From Alphaproteobacteria bacterium (GTDB taxonomy: Bacteria; Pseudomonadota; Alphaproteobacteria; UBA11222): a stretch of DNA of 9,019 nt. The position numbers were made by a program, and so were the translations under genes. The notes below the pieces were generated by a model. It ran no database searches. It saw only the letters and a list, made by a program, of their open reading frames with translations, and was not told where the DNA came from. Numbering within the stretch: the stretch's first letter is position 1; each line of letters opens with the position of its first letter. Positions 1-6,487 of this stretch are shown piece after piece. The stretch spans positions 10,860 to 19,878 of the forward strand of contig DMKG01000075.1 of the NCBI GenBank assembly GCA_003454415.1, read 5' to 3'.

Positions 1-47
1 CGTCTGCCGGGGGCAATTGCGAAAATGCCCGCGCACTGATCCCGGTT

Positions 48-69
48 GAAGGCCCGCGCCTTCCTTTTT
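48..69 (+). terminator. Rightward intrinsic terminator at left edge
   Basis: A perfect 6-bp stem (GAAGGC 48-53, GCCTTC 58-63) with a 4-base loop is followed by CTTTTT, the layout of a Rho-independent terminator read on the plus strand. It would end a rightward gene lying left of the window. Plus frame 1 reads twelve codons (RLPGAIAKMPAH) to a TGA at 37-39, nine bases before the stem, and could be that gene's tail, but twelve codons cannot identify it. Frame 3 is also open, to a TGA at 69-71, and would run through the stem. If this is a terminator, the left neighbour is convergent with the kinase. Confidence 0.5.
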
Positions 70-205
70 GAGAGCGAGTGAAACACCCATCGCACAATCT
101 CCCAAACAGGTAAGAGTGGTTATAAATCGACGTTAGAAGTGCTAGTTAGGACTCTCTATCCAAACATGCAAGAAAAATTTGCTCAGGAGTGGGTTTTTCC
201 CTGTA

Positions 206-318
206 AATAACCTGTCTTCAGCCCGAAATACCCTGGGCGGCACGCTGACCCATTGCTCACGGAAAGGCCGCTTCCTGAATTCGGAATTTTGTCTGGGAAC
301 AGAGGCTAACAGGTTATT
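206..318. repeat. Inverted-repeat element, possible structured RNA
   Basis: The arms AATAACCTGT (206-215) and ACAGGTTATT (309-318) are perfect 10-bp inverted repeats enclosing 93 bases. Just inside, GCC (221-223) and GGC (304-306) could extend the pairing across a small internal loop. On the plus strand a hairpin TCTG-GGAA-CAGA (292-303) with a GNRA-type loop sits inside. A leftward promoter is just conceivable: TTGGGA at 355-360 and TATTCA at 331-336, 18 bases apart, which would start a transcript near 324. The match is poor. I do not recognise an RNA family, and a small non-autonomous repeat or chance are alternatives. Confidence 0.3.
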
Positions 319-369
319 CTTGAGAATGAATGAATACGCATCCGTCCCTCATTTTCCCAAAAATTGCGG

Positions 370-389
370 AAAAAGGCCGCCAGCCGGCG
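370..389 (-). terminator. Leftward terminator candidate after the kinase gene
   Basis: Read on the minus strand, GCCG (388-385), a 5-base loop and CGGC (379-376) form a short GC-rich stem, followed after one C by five T (374-370). The alternative pairing CGCC/GGCG uses nearly the same bases. It lies about 80 bases past the kinase stop, with a longer hairpin without a T tract (413-429) in between. The stem is short, so strength is uncertain. It would end the queA-tgt-kinase transcript. Confidence 0.4.
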
Positions 390-466
390 TTCTCGCCGAT
401 CTGCGTGCCCATGCCGGACCAGCTCCGGCCCCCCGGGTCAGTTACCGGATGAAAAGCCGTTCCTAA

Positions 467-2320
467 TTAATGACATCGTGGATTGACCGCAGCGTCTCCT
501 GAAGTGTGGGCGTCCTCTCCTGGCCTCGTTGCGACGGGCAGATGGATAGTGACCGTCGTGCCCTCATGCTCGACGCTGGTCAGGTGAAGTTTGCCGCCAT
601 GCAGTTCCACCAGGGATTTGGTGATGGAGAGCCCAAGCCCCGTTCCAGTACCAGGCCGGGTGTCCACATTACCGGCCTGTACGAAGGGTTCCGTAATCTT
701 CGTCAGCAATTTGGCGGGAATTCCCTTGCCCGTGTCCGCAACCTCGAGGATGATCCCGTTATTACCGGCGGCTTGACGGGCGGACAGGCGCGCGGTCTTT
801 CCACGCGGGGTGAATTTCAGCGCATTCGACATAAGATTCAGCATGATCTGACGCATGGCGCGAAGATCCGCAAAAAAATAAGGAATATCCTCGGAAATAT
901 CATCGCTGACCTCAACACCCGTAGCAATAATCTGCGGCTCAATCATATTTAGCACCCAGTCGAACAATTCCCGTGCGTCTATCCATTCCTCATGGATTTC
1001 ATATCTGCCTGCCTCGATACGGGACAGATCAAGCATATCGTTAATCAGATTCAGCAAATGCTGGCCGCTCTGGTGGATATCCAGCGCGTAATCCATGTAC
1101 CGTTGCTGCCCGATAGGCCCAAATAACTGCTTATGCATGATTTCAGAAAAACCGATAATGGCGTTGAGGGGCGTGCGTAATTCATGACTCATGCTGGCCA
1201 GGAAACGTGATTTGGCGCTATTTGCCCGGTCCGCCTCTTCCTTGGCGGCCCGGAGCGCCAGTTCTGTCCGTTTACGGTCGGTGACATCGCCTATTGTCGT
1301 GACGACCCTTGACCAGTTCTGACGGCTTTCGGGCGCAATGGCCGATCTCACCCTGATGTAAACCTGCCCGCCTTTGCGCCGCCTGCTGGAGGTTTCATTC
1401 AAAAAGCCGCCATTTTTCCCTTCTGCGAAGGCTATGACCCATTGACGGAAATTACGCAGCTCATCATCCGTCAATTTTTCCGGGGAAAAATGCTCGAACA
1501 GATCTTCACTGGTTTCCGCACGGTATAACAATAAGGCCGCCTTGTTGACGCGGAGTGTTTTTACGGCGGCAGCCAGTTCCAGAACTACTTCCCTGTGTTC
1601 GGGCAAATATTGTTTGATATCCGTAACTCCTGACGCGGCAAGCCTGTCGAGTATCCCTCTCACCCCGGACCAGTCCTGTTCCAGCATGGCGATAGGCGCC
1701 ATTTCAAACAGACTTTCATATTGATTTTCTGTCGCCGCAAGCGCCCGCGCATCCGCGGTACGGCGCCGGATCAACGCATCCGCCACCAGGAAACTATAAA
1801 ACATGACGAATATGATGGATAAAGGCTGTGTCGCTATATGTAACCCCTCCGTCATACGGTCTGGCGGAAGAAGCTTTCGTTCACCCAGCCCCCAGAGAAG
1901 CGCAAGACATAGAACCACCGACAAAATAGCCAGAACTACACGACGGCGGTCAGCGGAAATCATGTTTTCTATGGGCAAGATGCAGAGCGCGACCAGCATC
2001 GATGACTGGAGGCCTCCGGAGAAGGCGGCGCCAATTCCCGCAAACAGCAGGATCGTAAGGGAATACAGATCGCGCACCAGACGCACCGCCCCGGTCAGCC
2101 GCAAGATCAGCCACAGCAAGAGAGGCAGCGAAAACCAGGCCGCCAGCCAGCCGACATCGATCAAATCATAATTGCTCTTGAAGACGATAACGCTTACGGC
2201 GGCTACCGGCATGAACAGAAAAGGCGCTGCCAGCGAAGTGATTAATTCAAGCTCCGCACGGCGCGCCCTCTGCGTCTCGCGAACAGCGGGTGACAATAAG
2301 AATTCCGTAAACTGTTTCAC
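467..2320 (-). CDS. Membrane-bound PAS sensor histidine kinase
   Basis: A 617-residue sensor kinase that should autophosphorylate on His and pass phosphate to a response regulator. Residues about 27-47, 57-75, 85-103, 106-120, 127-145 and 165-183 are hydrophobic, giving some six membrane segments and no large periplasmic domain. A PAS-like sensor follows (about 200-345); its MAP...ED/QDWSxV...GVTD...VNxAALxLY pattern matches a PAS subtype seen in many kinases. HisKA has the H-box SHELRTPLN with phospho-acceptor His379. HATPase_c has the N-box (Asn499), DTGKGI (529-534), TEPF and GTGTGLGLSI, all intact. There is no receiver domain. The start is a GTG with a poor ribosome binding site (AGG too close, GGGGGG too far), chosen because it lies 32 bases after the tgt stop and just before the first membrane segment. 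It is probably transcribed with tgt. Signal and partner are unknown. Confidence 0.93.
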   Translation of the reverse strand: MKQFTEFLLSPAVRETQRARRAELELITSLAAPFLFMPVAAVSVIVFKSNYDLIDVGWLAAWFSLPLLLWLILRLTGAVRLVRDLYSLTILLFAGIGAAFSGGLQSSMLVALCILPIENMISADRRRVVLAILSVVLCLALLWGLGERKLLPPDRMTEGLHIATQPLSIIFVMFYSFLVADALIRRRTADARALAATENQYESLFEMAPIAMLEQDWSGVRGILDRLAASGVTDIKQYLPEHREVVLELAAAVKTLRVNKAALLLYRAETSEDLFEHFSPEKLTDDELRNFRQWVIAFAEGKNGGFLNETSSRRRKGGQVYIRVRSAIAPESRQNWSRVVTTIGDVTDRKRTELALRAAKEEADRANSAKSRFLASMSHELRTPLNAIIGFSEIMHKQLFGPIGQQRYMDYALDIHQSGQHLLNLINDMLDLSRIEAGRYEIHEEWIDARELFDWVLNMIEPQIIATGVEVSDDISEDIPYFFADLRAMRQIMLNLMSNALKFTPRGKTARLSARQAAGNNGIILEVADTGKGIPAKLLTKITEPFVQAGNVDTRPGTGTGLGLSITKSLVELHGGKLHLTSVEHEGTTVTIHLPVATRPGEDAHTSGDAAVNPRCH

Positions 2321-2352
2321 GCCTGTCTGATCGCCCCCCGATCCTGCCGCGG

Positions 2353-3477
2353 TTAATTCCCGGCTTTCTCCCTTAGGAAGTCAGCAGCGAACTCCCGAAG
2401 TCTCCCTTCCGTGATCACTTCTCTCAATTTCCGCATAAGATGCTGATAATATGCCAGATTATGCCAAGTAAGCAGCATGGCGCCCAATATTTCTTTTGAT
2501 TTGACCAAATGATGCAGATAGGCCCGGCTGTAATTGCGGCTGGCTTCGCAATTCAGGGTTTCATCCAGAGGACGCAGATCCTCCGCATGGCAGGCATTGC
2601 GCAGATTAAGCACTCCTTCACTGGTGAAGGCCTGACCTGTGCGGCCACTGCGGGTCGGCAGCACGCAATCGAACATATCAACCCCCCGAAGCACGGCGCC
2701 GACAATATCCGAAGGCTTTCCCACGCCCATCAGATAACGCGGCGTGTCTTCCGGCAGCAACGGCGTGGTGCAGTCGAGCACCCGGAACATGTTGTCCTGC
2801 CCTTCCCCTACCGCCAGACCGCCAATGGCGAGCCCTTGAAAGCCGATATCGCACAGCGCCTTTACGGAAGACGCCCGTAACTCAGGATAGACCCCGCCCT
2901 GAACGATGCCGAACAGCGCATGGCCACGGGAAATGGCCTCCGCCCTTTCAAAGGCGTCCTTAGAACGCAAGGCCCAGCGCATGGAAAGCTGCATGGAGGC
3001 TTCGGCCTGATCGTAAGTGGCGGGATAAGGCGTGCACTCATCAAGCACCATGACAATATCCGAGCCAAGCATGAGCTGAATTTCTATGCTGCGCTCAGGG
3101 GTCAGCAGATGCGCTGAACCATCGACATGCGACCGGAAAGTAACCCCATTTTCCTCCATTTTACGTAATTTCGATAAAGACATGACCTGATAACCGCCAG
3201 AATCCGTCAATATCGGATGCGGCCAGTTCATGAAGCGATGCAGGCCCCCCAGCCTCGCGATCCTTTCCGCTCCTGGGCGCAACATCAGATGATAGGTATT
3301 GCCTAACACAATATCCGCCCCCGTTTCACGAACGGATCCTGGCAGCATGGCCTTTACCGTGGCGGCCGTGCCGACCGGCATGAAAGCCGGGGTCCGGATT
3401 TCTCCGCGGGGCGTTCGTATGACGCCTGTACGTGCGGCGCCATCCCGTGCCTCCAGGGCAAATGTGAACTTATTCAT
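2353..3477 (-). CDS. tgt: tRNA-guanine transglycosylase
   Basis: Exchanges G34 of GUN-anticodon tRNAs (Asp, Asn, His, Tyr) for preQ1, the committed tRNA step of queuosine synthesis. The protein is full length at 374 residues and aligns with the Zymomonas mobilis enzyme at an offset of ten: base-recognition Asp92 (Zm Asp102) in TDSGGYQ with Tyr96, Asp146 and Cys148, Gln193, the GGLA loop 219-222, and nucleophile Asp270 (Zm Asp280) in [13 protein letters not shown]. All catalytic residues are present. The oddity is the structural zinc site: ligands Zm Cys318, Cys320, Cys323 and His349 correspond here to Leu308, Cys310, Ser313 and His339, so two are lost. The ATG overlaps the queA TGA (ATGA) and has no Shine-Dalgarno of its own, suggesting translational coupling. 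The enzyme is probably active, but zinc binding is doubtful. Confidence 0.97.
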   Translation of the reverse strand: MNKFTFALEARDGAARTGVIRTPRGEIRTPAFMPVGTAATVKAMLPGSVRETGADIVLGNTYHLMLRPGAERIARLGGLHRFMNWPHPILTDSGGYQVMSLSKLRKMEENGVTFRSHVDGSAHLLTPERSIEIQLMLGSDIVMVLDECTPYPATYDQAEASMQLSMRWALRSKDAFERAEAISRGHALFGIVQGGVYPELRASSVKALCDIGFQGLAIGGLAVGEGQDNMFRVLDCTTPLLPEDTPRYLMGVGKPSDIVGAVLRGVDMFDCVLPTRSGRTGQAFTSEGVLNLRNACHAEDLRPLDETLNCEASRNYSRAYLHHLVKSKEILGAMLLTWHNLAYYQHLMRKLREVITEGRLREFAADFLREKAGN

Positions 3478-4529
3478 GCCGGACTACGGAACAGCAGACT
3501 GCCATCGCCATAAGAGTAAAACCTGTAGCCAGAGGAAATGGCGTGATCATAGGCGTTTTTCATCACCTCAAGCCCGCAGAAAGCGGAAACGAGCATGAAC
3601 AGGGTTGATTTGGGGAGATGAAAATTCGAAATCAGCGCATCCGCCACCCGGAATTTGTACCCCGGCGTGATAAAGATACGGGTTTCCCCACTCCATGGCG
3701 AAACCTTGCCATCCTCGGAAGCCGCGCTTTCCAGTAGACGCAGTGACGTCGTTCCCACCGCAATCACCCGCCGTCCCTCCGCATGGGCCGCATTGATCAG
3801 AGCGGCGGAAGCCGCCGGAATCGCACCCCATTCCGCATGCATATGATGCGCGTCTGTATCCTCTGTCTTTACGGGAAGAAAGGTGCCTGCCCCCACGTGC
3901 AGCGTAATAAAACAATGCTTTATGCCAGCCTCTTCAAGTCTAGAGACAAGTTCCGGCGTGAAGTGCAGGGCGGCTGTGGGCGCCGCGACAGAACCGGAAA
4001 CCCGGGCGAAAACAGTCTGATAATCGGCGCGGTCCTGCGCATCCACCGCCCGCCTGCCGGCGATATAGGGGGGCAATGGCGTCTCCCCATGCCGGGCGAT
4101 AGCGGCGTCCAATGCCTCCCCAGCCAGATTAAACTGCAGGGCGACGTCACCGGTCTTACTTATTTCCTGCACTTGAGCGGTAAAGCCATCGCTAAAAGTA
4201 ATCTTATCGCCCGCCTGCAATCGCTTCAGGGGGCGGGCGAAGGCGCGCCAGCTATCTGGCCCGGCGGGTTGGTGCAGCGTGAAATGGATACGGGCAACAC
4301 CACCATGCCGTCCCCGGCGATGACCCGTCAGCGCCGCTGGGATGACCCTGGTGTCATTGAACACCAGCAAATCCCCCTGCCCCAGGAGCGCGGGCAGATC
4401 GCGCATCCGCCTGTCTTCGAGAACGCCGCCCGATCGCACCACAAGACAGCGCGCCGTATCCCGGGGCGTAGCGGGACGCAGGGCGATCAGGTCTTCGGGT
4501 AACTTAAAATCGAATTGACTTACACGCAT
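3474..4529 (-). CDS. queA: S-adenosylmethionine:tRNA ribosyltransferase-isomerase
   Basis: Transfers and isomerises the ribosyl group of S-adenosylmethionine onto preQ1-modified tRNA, giving epoxyqueuosine; this follows Tgt, encoded immediately downstream. The 351-residue protein is full length and shows the family's conserved blocks: MRVSxFDFxLPEDLIA at the N-terminus, VFNDTRV (56-62), GETPLPPYI (148-156), [12 protein letters not shown] (179-190), HVGAGTF (211-217), VGTTSLR (258-264), [10 protein letters not shown] (301-310) and YRFYSYGD (335-342). The ATG is fixed by the N-terminal match to E. coli QueA, and no other in-frame start exists before the stop at 4551-4553. The only strong ribosome-binding sequence, AAGGAG, lies 25 bases upstream, which is too far. 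The stop overlaps the tgt start by four bases. The 174-base gap upstream may hold a separate promoter, but I could not identify one. Confidence 0.97.
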   Translation of the reverse strand: MRVSQFDFKLPEDLIALRPATPRDTARCLVVRSGGVLEDRRMRDLPALLGQGDLLVFNDTRVIPAALTGHRRGRHGGVARIHFTLHQPAGPDSWRAFARPLKRLQAGDKITFSDGFTAQVQEISKTGDVALQFNLAGEALDAAIARHGETPLPPYIAGRRAVDAQDRADYQTVFARVSGSVAAPTAALHFTPELVSRLEEAGIKHCFITLHVGAGTFLPVKTEDTDAHHMHAEWGAIPAASAALINAAHAEGRRVIAVGTTSLRLLESAASEDGKVSPWSGETRIFITPGYKFRVADALISNFHLPKSTLFMLVSAFCGLEVMKNAYDHAISSGYRFYSYGDGSLLFRSPA

Positions 4530-4554
4530 GAAGTCTGGGGTCCCGGATGCTTAA

Positions 4555-4560
4555 CTCCTT
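4555..4560 (-). promoter_or_regulatory. Displaced Shine-Dalgarno upstream of queA
   Basis: AAGGAG read on the minus strand is a near-perfect ribosome-binding sequence, but 25 bases separate it from the queA ATG instead of the usual 5-9. No ATG, GTG or TTG sits at the right distance; a stop codon in the queA frame follows within a few bases, and the nearest start-like triplet is an out-of-frame ATC. It may be a relic, may act through local folding (a GGGACCCC stretch lies between), or may be coincidental. Confidence 0.3.
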
Positions 4561-4640
4561 AAAAGGAACGGCGGCCCTGATATGAATGATTAACGCCAAG
4601 GGAGGCTGACAAGCTTATATAAACAATACCATTCCGGTTT

Positions 4641-4690
4641 CGGGAGGCGGCATCATCCTCCCGCCCTGAGTAAGGGAATCCCTCCCCTCA
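4641..4690 (-). repeat. Two adjacent hairpins after the cyclophilin pair
   Basis: The 3' hairpin has a perfect 7-bp stem, CGGGAGG (4641-4647) and CCTCCCG (4657-4663), with a 9-base loop. The other (4667-4690) pairs TGAG with CTCA around an inner AGGG-ATT-CCCT stem. Both begin within 15-40 bases after the stop of the secreted cyclophilin. Neither is followed by a T tract on the minus strand, so they are not classical intrinsic terminators. They could protect the 3' end of the cyclophilin message or assist Rho-dependent ending before queA. Confidence 0.4.
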
Positions 4691-4703
4691 CAAGGCGCCG
4701 TCC

Positions 4704-5258
4704 CTACTCTTTCACGTCAGCGGCGACCTGCATTCTGACGATTTTGTCTGGATCCGTGACTTGACCATTATTGGCCTCGTCCCCGCGCTTGATGGCGTCC
4801 ACAAATTCCATGCCGGAAGTCACCCGGCCGAAGGCGGTATATTGGCCATCAAGAAATGGCGCGGCGGTAAAGCAGATAAAAAACTGGCTATTGGCGCTGT
4901 CCGGATCGGAGGAACGGGCCATCGACAGGGTGCCGCGCACATGCCTGGTCTTGGTGAATTCAGCCTTCAGATCCGGCAGATCCGAACCCCCCATGCCCGT
5001 CCCGGTGGGATCACCTGTCTGCGCCATAAACCCGTCAATCACCCGGTGAAACACCACGCCATTATAGAACCCCCTTCTGGCTAGCGTCTTGATCCTCTCT
5101 ACATGCTTGGGGGCAATTTCAGGATATAATTCAATGACGACGCGACCATCTTTCAGATCAAGATAGAGTGTGTCTTCAGGCCCGGCCGCCCGGGCGCCCC
5201 CACCCGGGAAAAGACTGGCCGCCAGCACCATGAACGCCGCGAAAACGATATTCTTCAT
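4704..5258 (-). CDS. ppiA: Secreted cyclophilin-type peptidyl-prolyl isomerase
   Basis: Catalyses cis-trans isomerisation of Xaa-Pro bonds, here predicted to act in the periplasm. Of 184 residues, 1-24 form a Sec-type signal peptide: basic Lys2, a hydrophobic core, then ARA before Ala25. The cyclophilin domain has the FHRVIDGFMAQTGD block with catalytic Arg72 (human CypA Arg55), Phe77 and Gln80, and SQFFICF with Phe127 (CypA Phe113). The position of CypA Trp121 is Phe135, as in E. coli cyclophilins, so low cyclosporin sensitivity is expected. The ATG at 5256-5258 is chosen for the signal peptide and a moderate AGGTAA upstream; the frame stays open further upstream, but that part overlaps the neighbour antisensibly and has no homology. 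It follows its paralogue after 34 bases, clearly a tandem duplication in one operon. Confidence 0.95.
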   Translation of the reverse strand: MKNIVFAAFMVLAASLFPGGGARAAGPEDTLYLDLKDGRVVIELYPEIAPKHVERIKTLARRGFYNGVVFHRVIDGFMAQTGDPTGTGMGGSDLPDLKAEFTKTRHVRGTLSMARSSDPDSANSQFFICFTAAPFLDGQYTAFGRVTSGMEFVDAIKRGDEANNGQVTDPDKIVRMQVAADVKE

Positions 5259-5292
5259 ATACTTACCTGTTAAAACTGGAATGGATCTGAAT

Positions 5293-5772
5293 TCAATCAG
5301 CAGCGACTTTGAGACTGATGATCCTGTCCGGCTCACTGACAGCGCCATTGCTGAGCTTGTTGCCTTTCTTGATGGCGTCGACATGCTCCATGCCTTCCAC
5401 CACCTGCCCCCAGACGGTGTATTGCCCGTCCAGATAGTTGGCGTCATCGAAACAGATGAAAAACTGGCTGTTGGCGCTATCAGGATTGCTGGAACGCGCC
5501 ATGGAGACCGTTCCGCGCACATGGGGCGTGGCGTTGAACTCCGCCTTCAGGTTTGGCCGCTCCGATCCCCCCATGCCGGTGCCGGTGGGATCGCCCGTTT
5601 GCGCCATGAAGCCTTCGATCACCCGATGAAAGACGATGCCGTCATAAAAGCCCTCCCGCGTGAGCGCCTTGATCTGGGCCACATGCCCCGGGGCCACATC
5701 GGGCAGTAATTGAATGACTACCAGACCGTCTTTTAACTCCAAATGCAGGGTGTTTTCCGGATCCATCGCCAT
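5293..5772 (-). CDS. ppiB: Cytosolic cyclophilin-type peptidyl-prolyl isomerase
   Basis: Prolyl isomerase assisting protein folding, predicted cytosolic because it starts directly with the domain (MAMDPENTLHLELKDG) and has no signal peptide. It has 159 residues. Motifs: FHRVIEGFMAQTGD with catalytic Arg50, Phe55 and Gln58; SQFFICF with Phe105; Tyr113 where CypA has the cyclosporin-binding Trp121. By hand alignment it matches the secreted neighbour without gaps over about 155 residues, roughly 107 of them identical. The start at 5770-5772 is preferred because GAAGGAG lies seven bases upstream. The frame extends to 5892 but would overlap coaD with unrelated sequence. An in-frame ATG two codons later is a possible alternative. 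The gene lies 34 bases after the coaD stop, consistent with an operon. Confidence 0.96.
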   Translation of the reverse strand: MAMDPENTLHLELKDGLVVIQLLPDVAPGHVAQIKALTREGFYDGIVFHRVIEGFMAQTGDPTGTGMGGSERPNLKAEFNATPHVRGTVSMARSSNPDSANSQFFICFDDANYLDGQYTVWGQVVEGMEHVDAIKKGNKLSNGAVSEPDRIISLKVAAD

Positions 5773-5779
5773 AAAAATT

Positions 5780-5786
5780 CTCCTTC
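5780..5786 (-). promoter_or_regulatory. Ribosome binding site of cytosolic cyclophilin
   Basis: GAAGGAG on the minus strand, seven bases before the ATG at 5772. It is the strongest well-spaced site in the window and decides the start of this gene against the longer frame reaching into coaD. Confidence 0.75.
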
Positions 5787-5806
5787 GTCCGTATGTATTT
5801 AGCCGG

Positions 5807-6304
5807 TCAGCGCGCAAACGCTTTGGAGAGCTTTGCGGAAACCGCGGGAGTAGTAAAATCCGCCACATCCCCTCCCAGCCTGGCGATTTCACGAATCAGT
5901 TTCGATGCAATCGCCTGATTACTGGCTTCCGACATCAGGAATATGGTCTCAACCCTTGGATTGAGACGCGCGTTCATGCCCGCCATTTGGAATTCATAGT
6001 CAAAATCCGCAACGCCCCGCAATCCCCGGATGATCACCTGGGCCCCCATTTCTTCAGCGAACTGGGTCACCAGATTCTTGAACGGCACGATTTCTATGGA
6101 CGCCACATCGGGACCAGTCATCCGCTCAGTTTCCGCCCGCATCATCTCCACGCGTTCCTGCAGGCTGAAAAGCGGCCCCTTATCTTCATTGATGGCGACC
6201 GCTATGACCAGTTTGTCCACCAGCCGGGTTGCGCGCTGAATAATGTCGATATGGCCGTTATGAATGGGATCGAACGTCCCGGGATATACTCCAATGCGCT
6301 GCAT
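5807..6304 (-). CDS. coaD: Phosphopantetheine adenylyltransferase
   Basis: Transfers AMP from ATP to 4'-phosphopantetheine, giving dephospho-CoA, the penultimate step of coenzyme A synthesis, in the cytosol. The 165-residue length is typical. The nucleotidyltransferase signature GTFDPIHNGHID places Thr10 and His18 exactly as in E. coli CoaD; Lys42 and the IIRGLRGVADFDYE block (Arg93, Arg96) are also present. The C-terminal ATP-binding ISSxxVKE motif appears as IASKLIREIA, a variant I recall from alphaproteobacteria. The ATG is supported by the N-terminal match and by GGGAAG six bases upstream (6311-6316). It lies 183 bases after gyrA and 34 before the first cyclophilin. The gap to gyrA is AT-rich near the gene, so its own promoter is possible, but no clear -35/-10 pair could be defined. 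Confidence 0.97.
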   Translation of the reverse strand: MQRIGVYPGTFDPIHNGHIDIIQRATRLVDKLVIAVAINEDKGPLFSLQERVEMMRAETERMTGPDVASIEIVPFKNLVTQFAEEMGAQVIIRGLRGVADFDYEFQMAGMNARLNPRVETIFLMSEASNQAIASKLIREIARLGGDVADFTTPAVSAKLSKAFAR

Positions 6305-6412
6305 ACTGTGCTTCCCTGTATCAACTTGCGGTCAGATGAATTCATCCAAACCTGAAAGCTGATAAATAACCAATATATAGAGCATGTTGCTGACTTTATT
6401 GAAGAACATCAC

Positions 6413-6445
6413 GCTCCGGCCCCATTCCGCTGCGGCCCCATTTCC
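6413..6445. repeat. Imperfect tandem repeat between gyrA and coaD
   Basis: Two adjacent units, GCTCCGGCCCCATTCC (6413-6428) and GCTGCGGCCCCATTTCC (6429-6445), differ by one substitution and one extra T. The second runs into a 10-bp palindrome TTTCCGGAAA (6441-6450). No T tract follows on the minus strand, so it is not an obvious gyrA terminator. It could be a replication-slippage duplication or a protein-binding site. Confidence 0.55.
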
Positions 6446-6487
6446 GGAAAAGCCCGCGTTTTTTATAATGTCTAGCAATTTACTTCG

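Larger units (their letters stand above)
70..466. other. Intergenic region, no convincing gene
   Basis: About 400 bases between the left-edge terminator and the kinase stop codon. A plus-strand frame is open from a TTG at 179 to 466, but it has no usable ribosome binding site, has mixed low-bias codons and resembles no family I know, so I do not call it. The region holds an inverted-repeat element (206-318), a leftward terminator candidate (370-389) and a second perfect 6-bp hairpin, GCCGGA/TCCGGC (413-429). A minus-strand ATG at 88-90, with GGGAG eight bases upstream, opens a frame that runs off the left edge for 30 codons. It is unrecognisable and conflicts with the terminator call. No tRNA, SRP RNA or tmRNA signature is visible. 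Confidence 0.5.

Noticed and set aside
206..318. 6S, SRP or tmRNA gene
   Set aside because: The element is shorter than 6S RNA and lacks the SRP GGAAGGAAGCA-type core and any tmRNA tRNA-like ends.
179..466. Open plus-strand frame of 95 codons
   Set aside because: It starts with TTG, has no ribosome binding site, resembles no known family, and covers inverted repeats and a terminator candidate.
3783..4502. Plus-strand open frame (239 codons) inside queA
   Set aside because: It is antisense to a complete QueA with all family motifs, has no independent start signal, and its product is unrecognisable.
4615..4656. Thirteen-codon leader peptide frame (MMPPPETGMVLFI)
   Set aside because: It is too short to judge, GGGAGG directly abuts its ATG, and it coincides with a hairpin. 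It is mentioned only within the queA leader finding.
4530..4703. preQ1 riboswitch before queA
   Set aside because: I found no preQ1-I style hairpin with A-rich tail and closing pseudoknot sequence. The hairpins present lie too far upstream and do not match.
5259..5522. N-terminal extension of the secreted cyclophilin
   Set aside because: It would run through the coding sequence of the upstream paralogue in another frame. Starting at 5258 gives a clean signal peptide.
5773..5892. N-terminal extension of the cytosolic cyclophilin into coaD
   Set aside because: The extension has no cyclophilin homology and overlaps coaD, while a strong ribosome binding site sits seven bases before the ATG at 5772.
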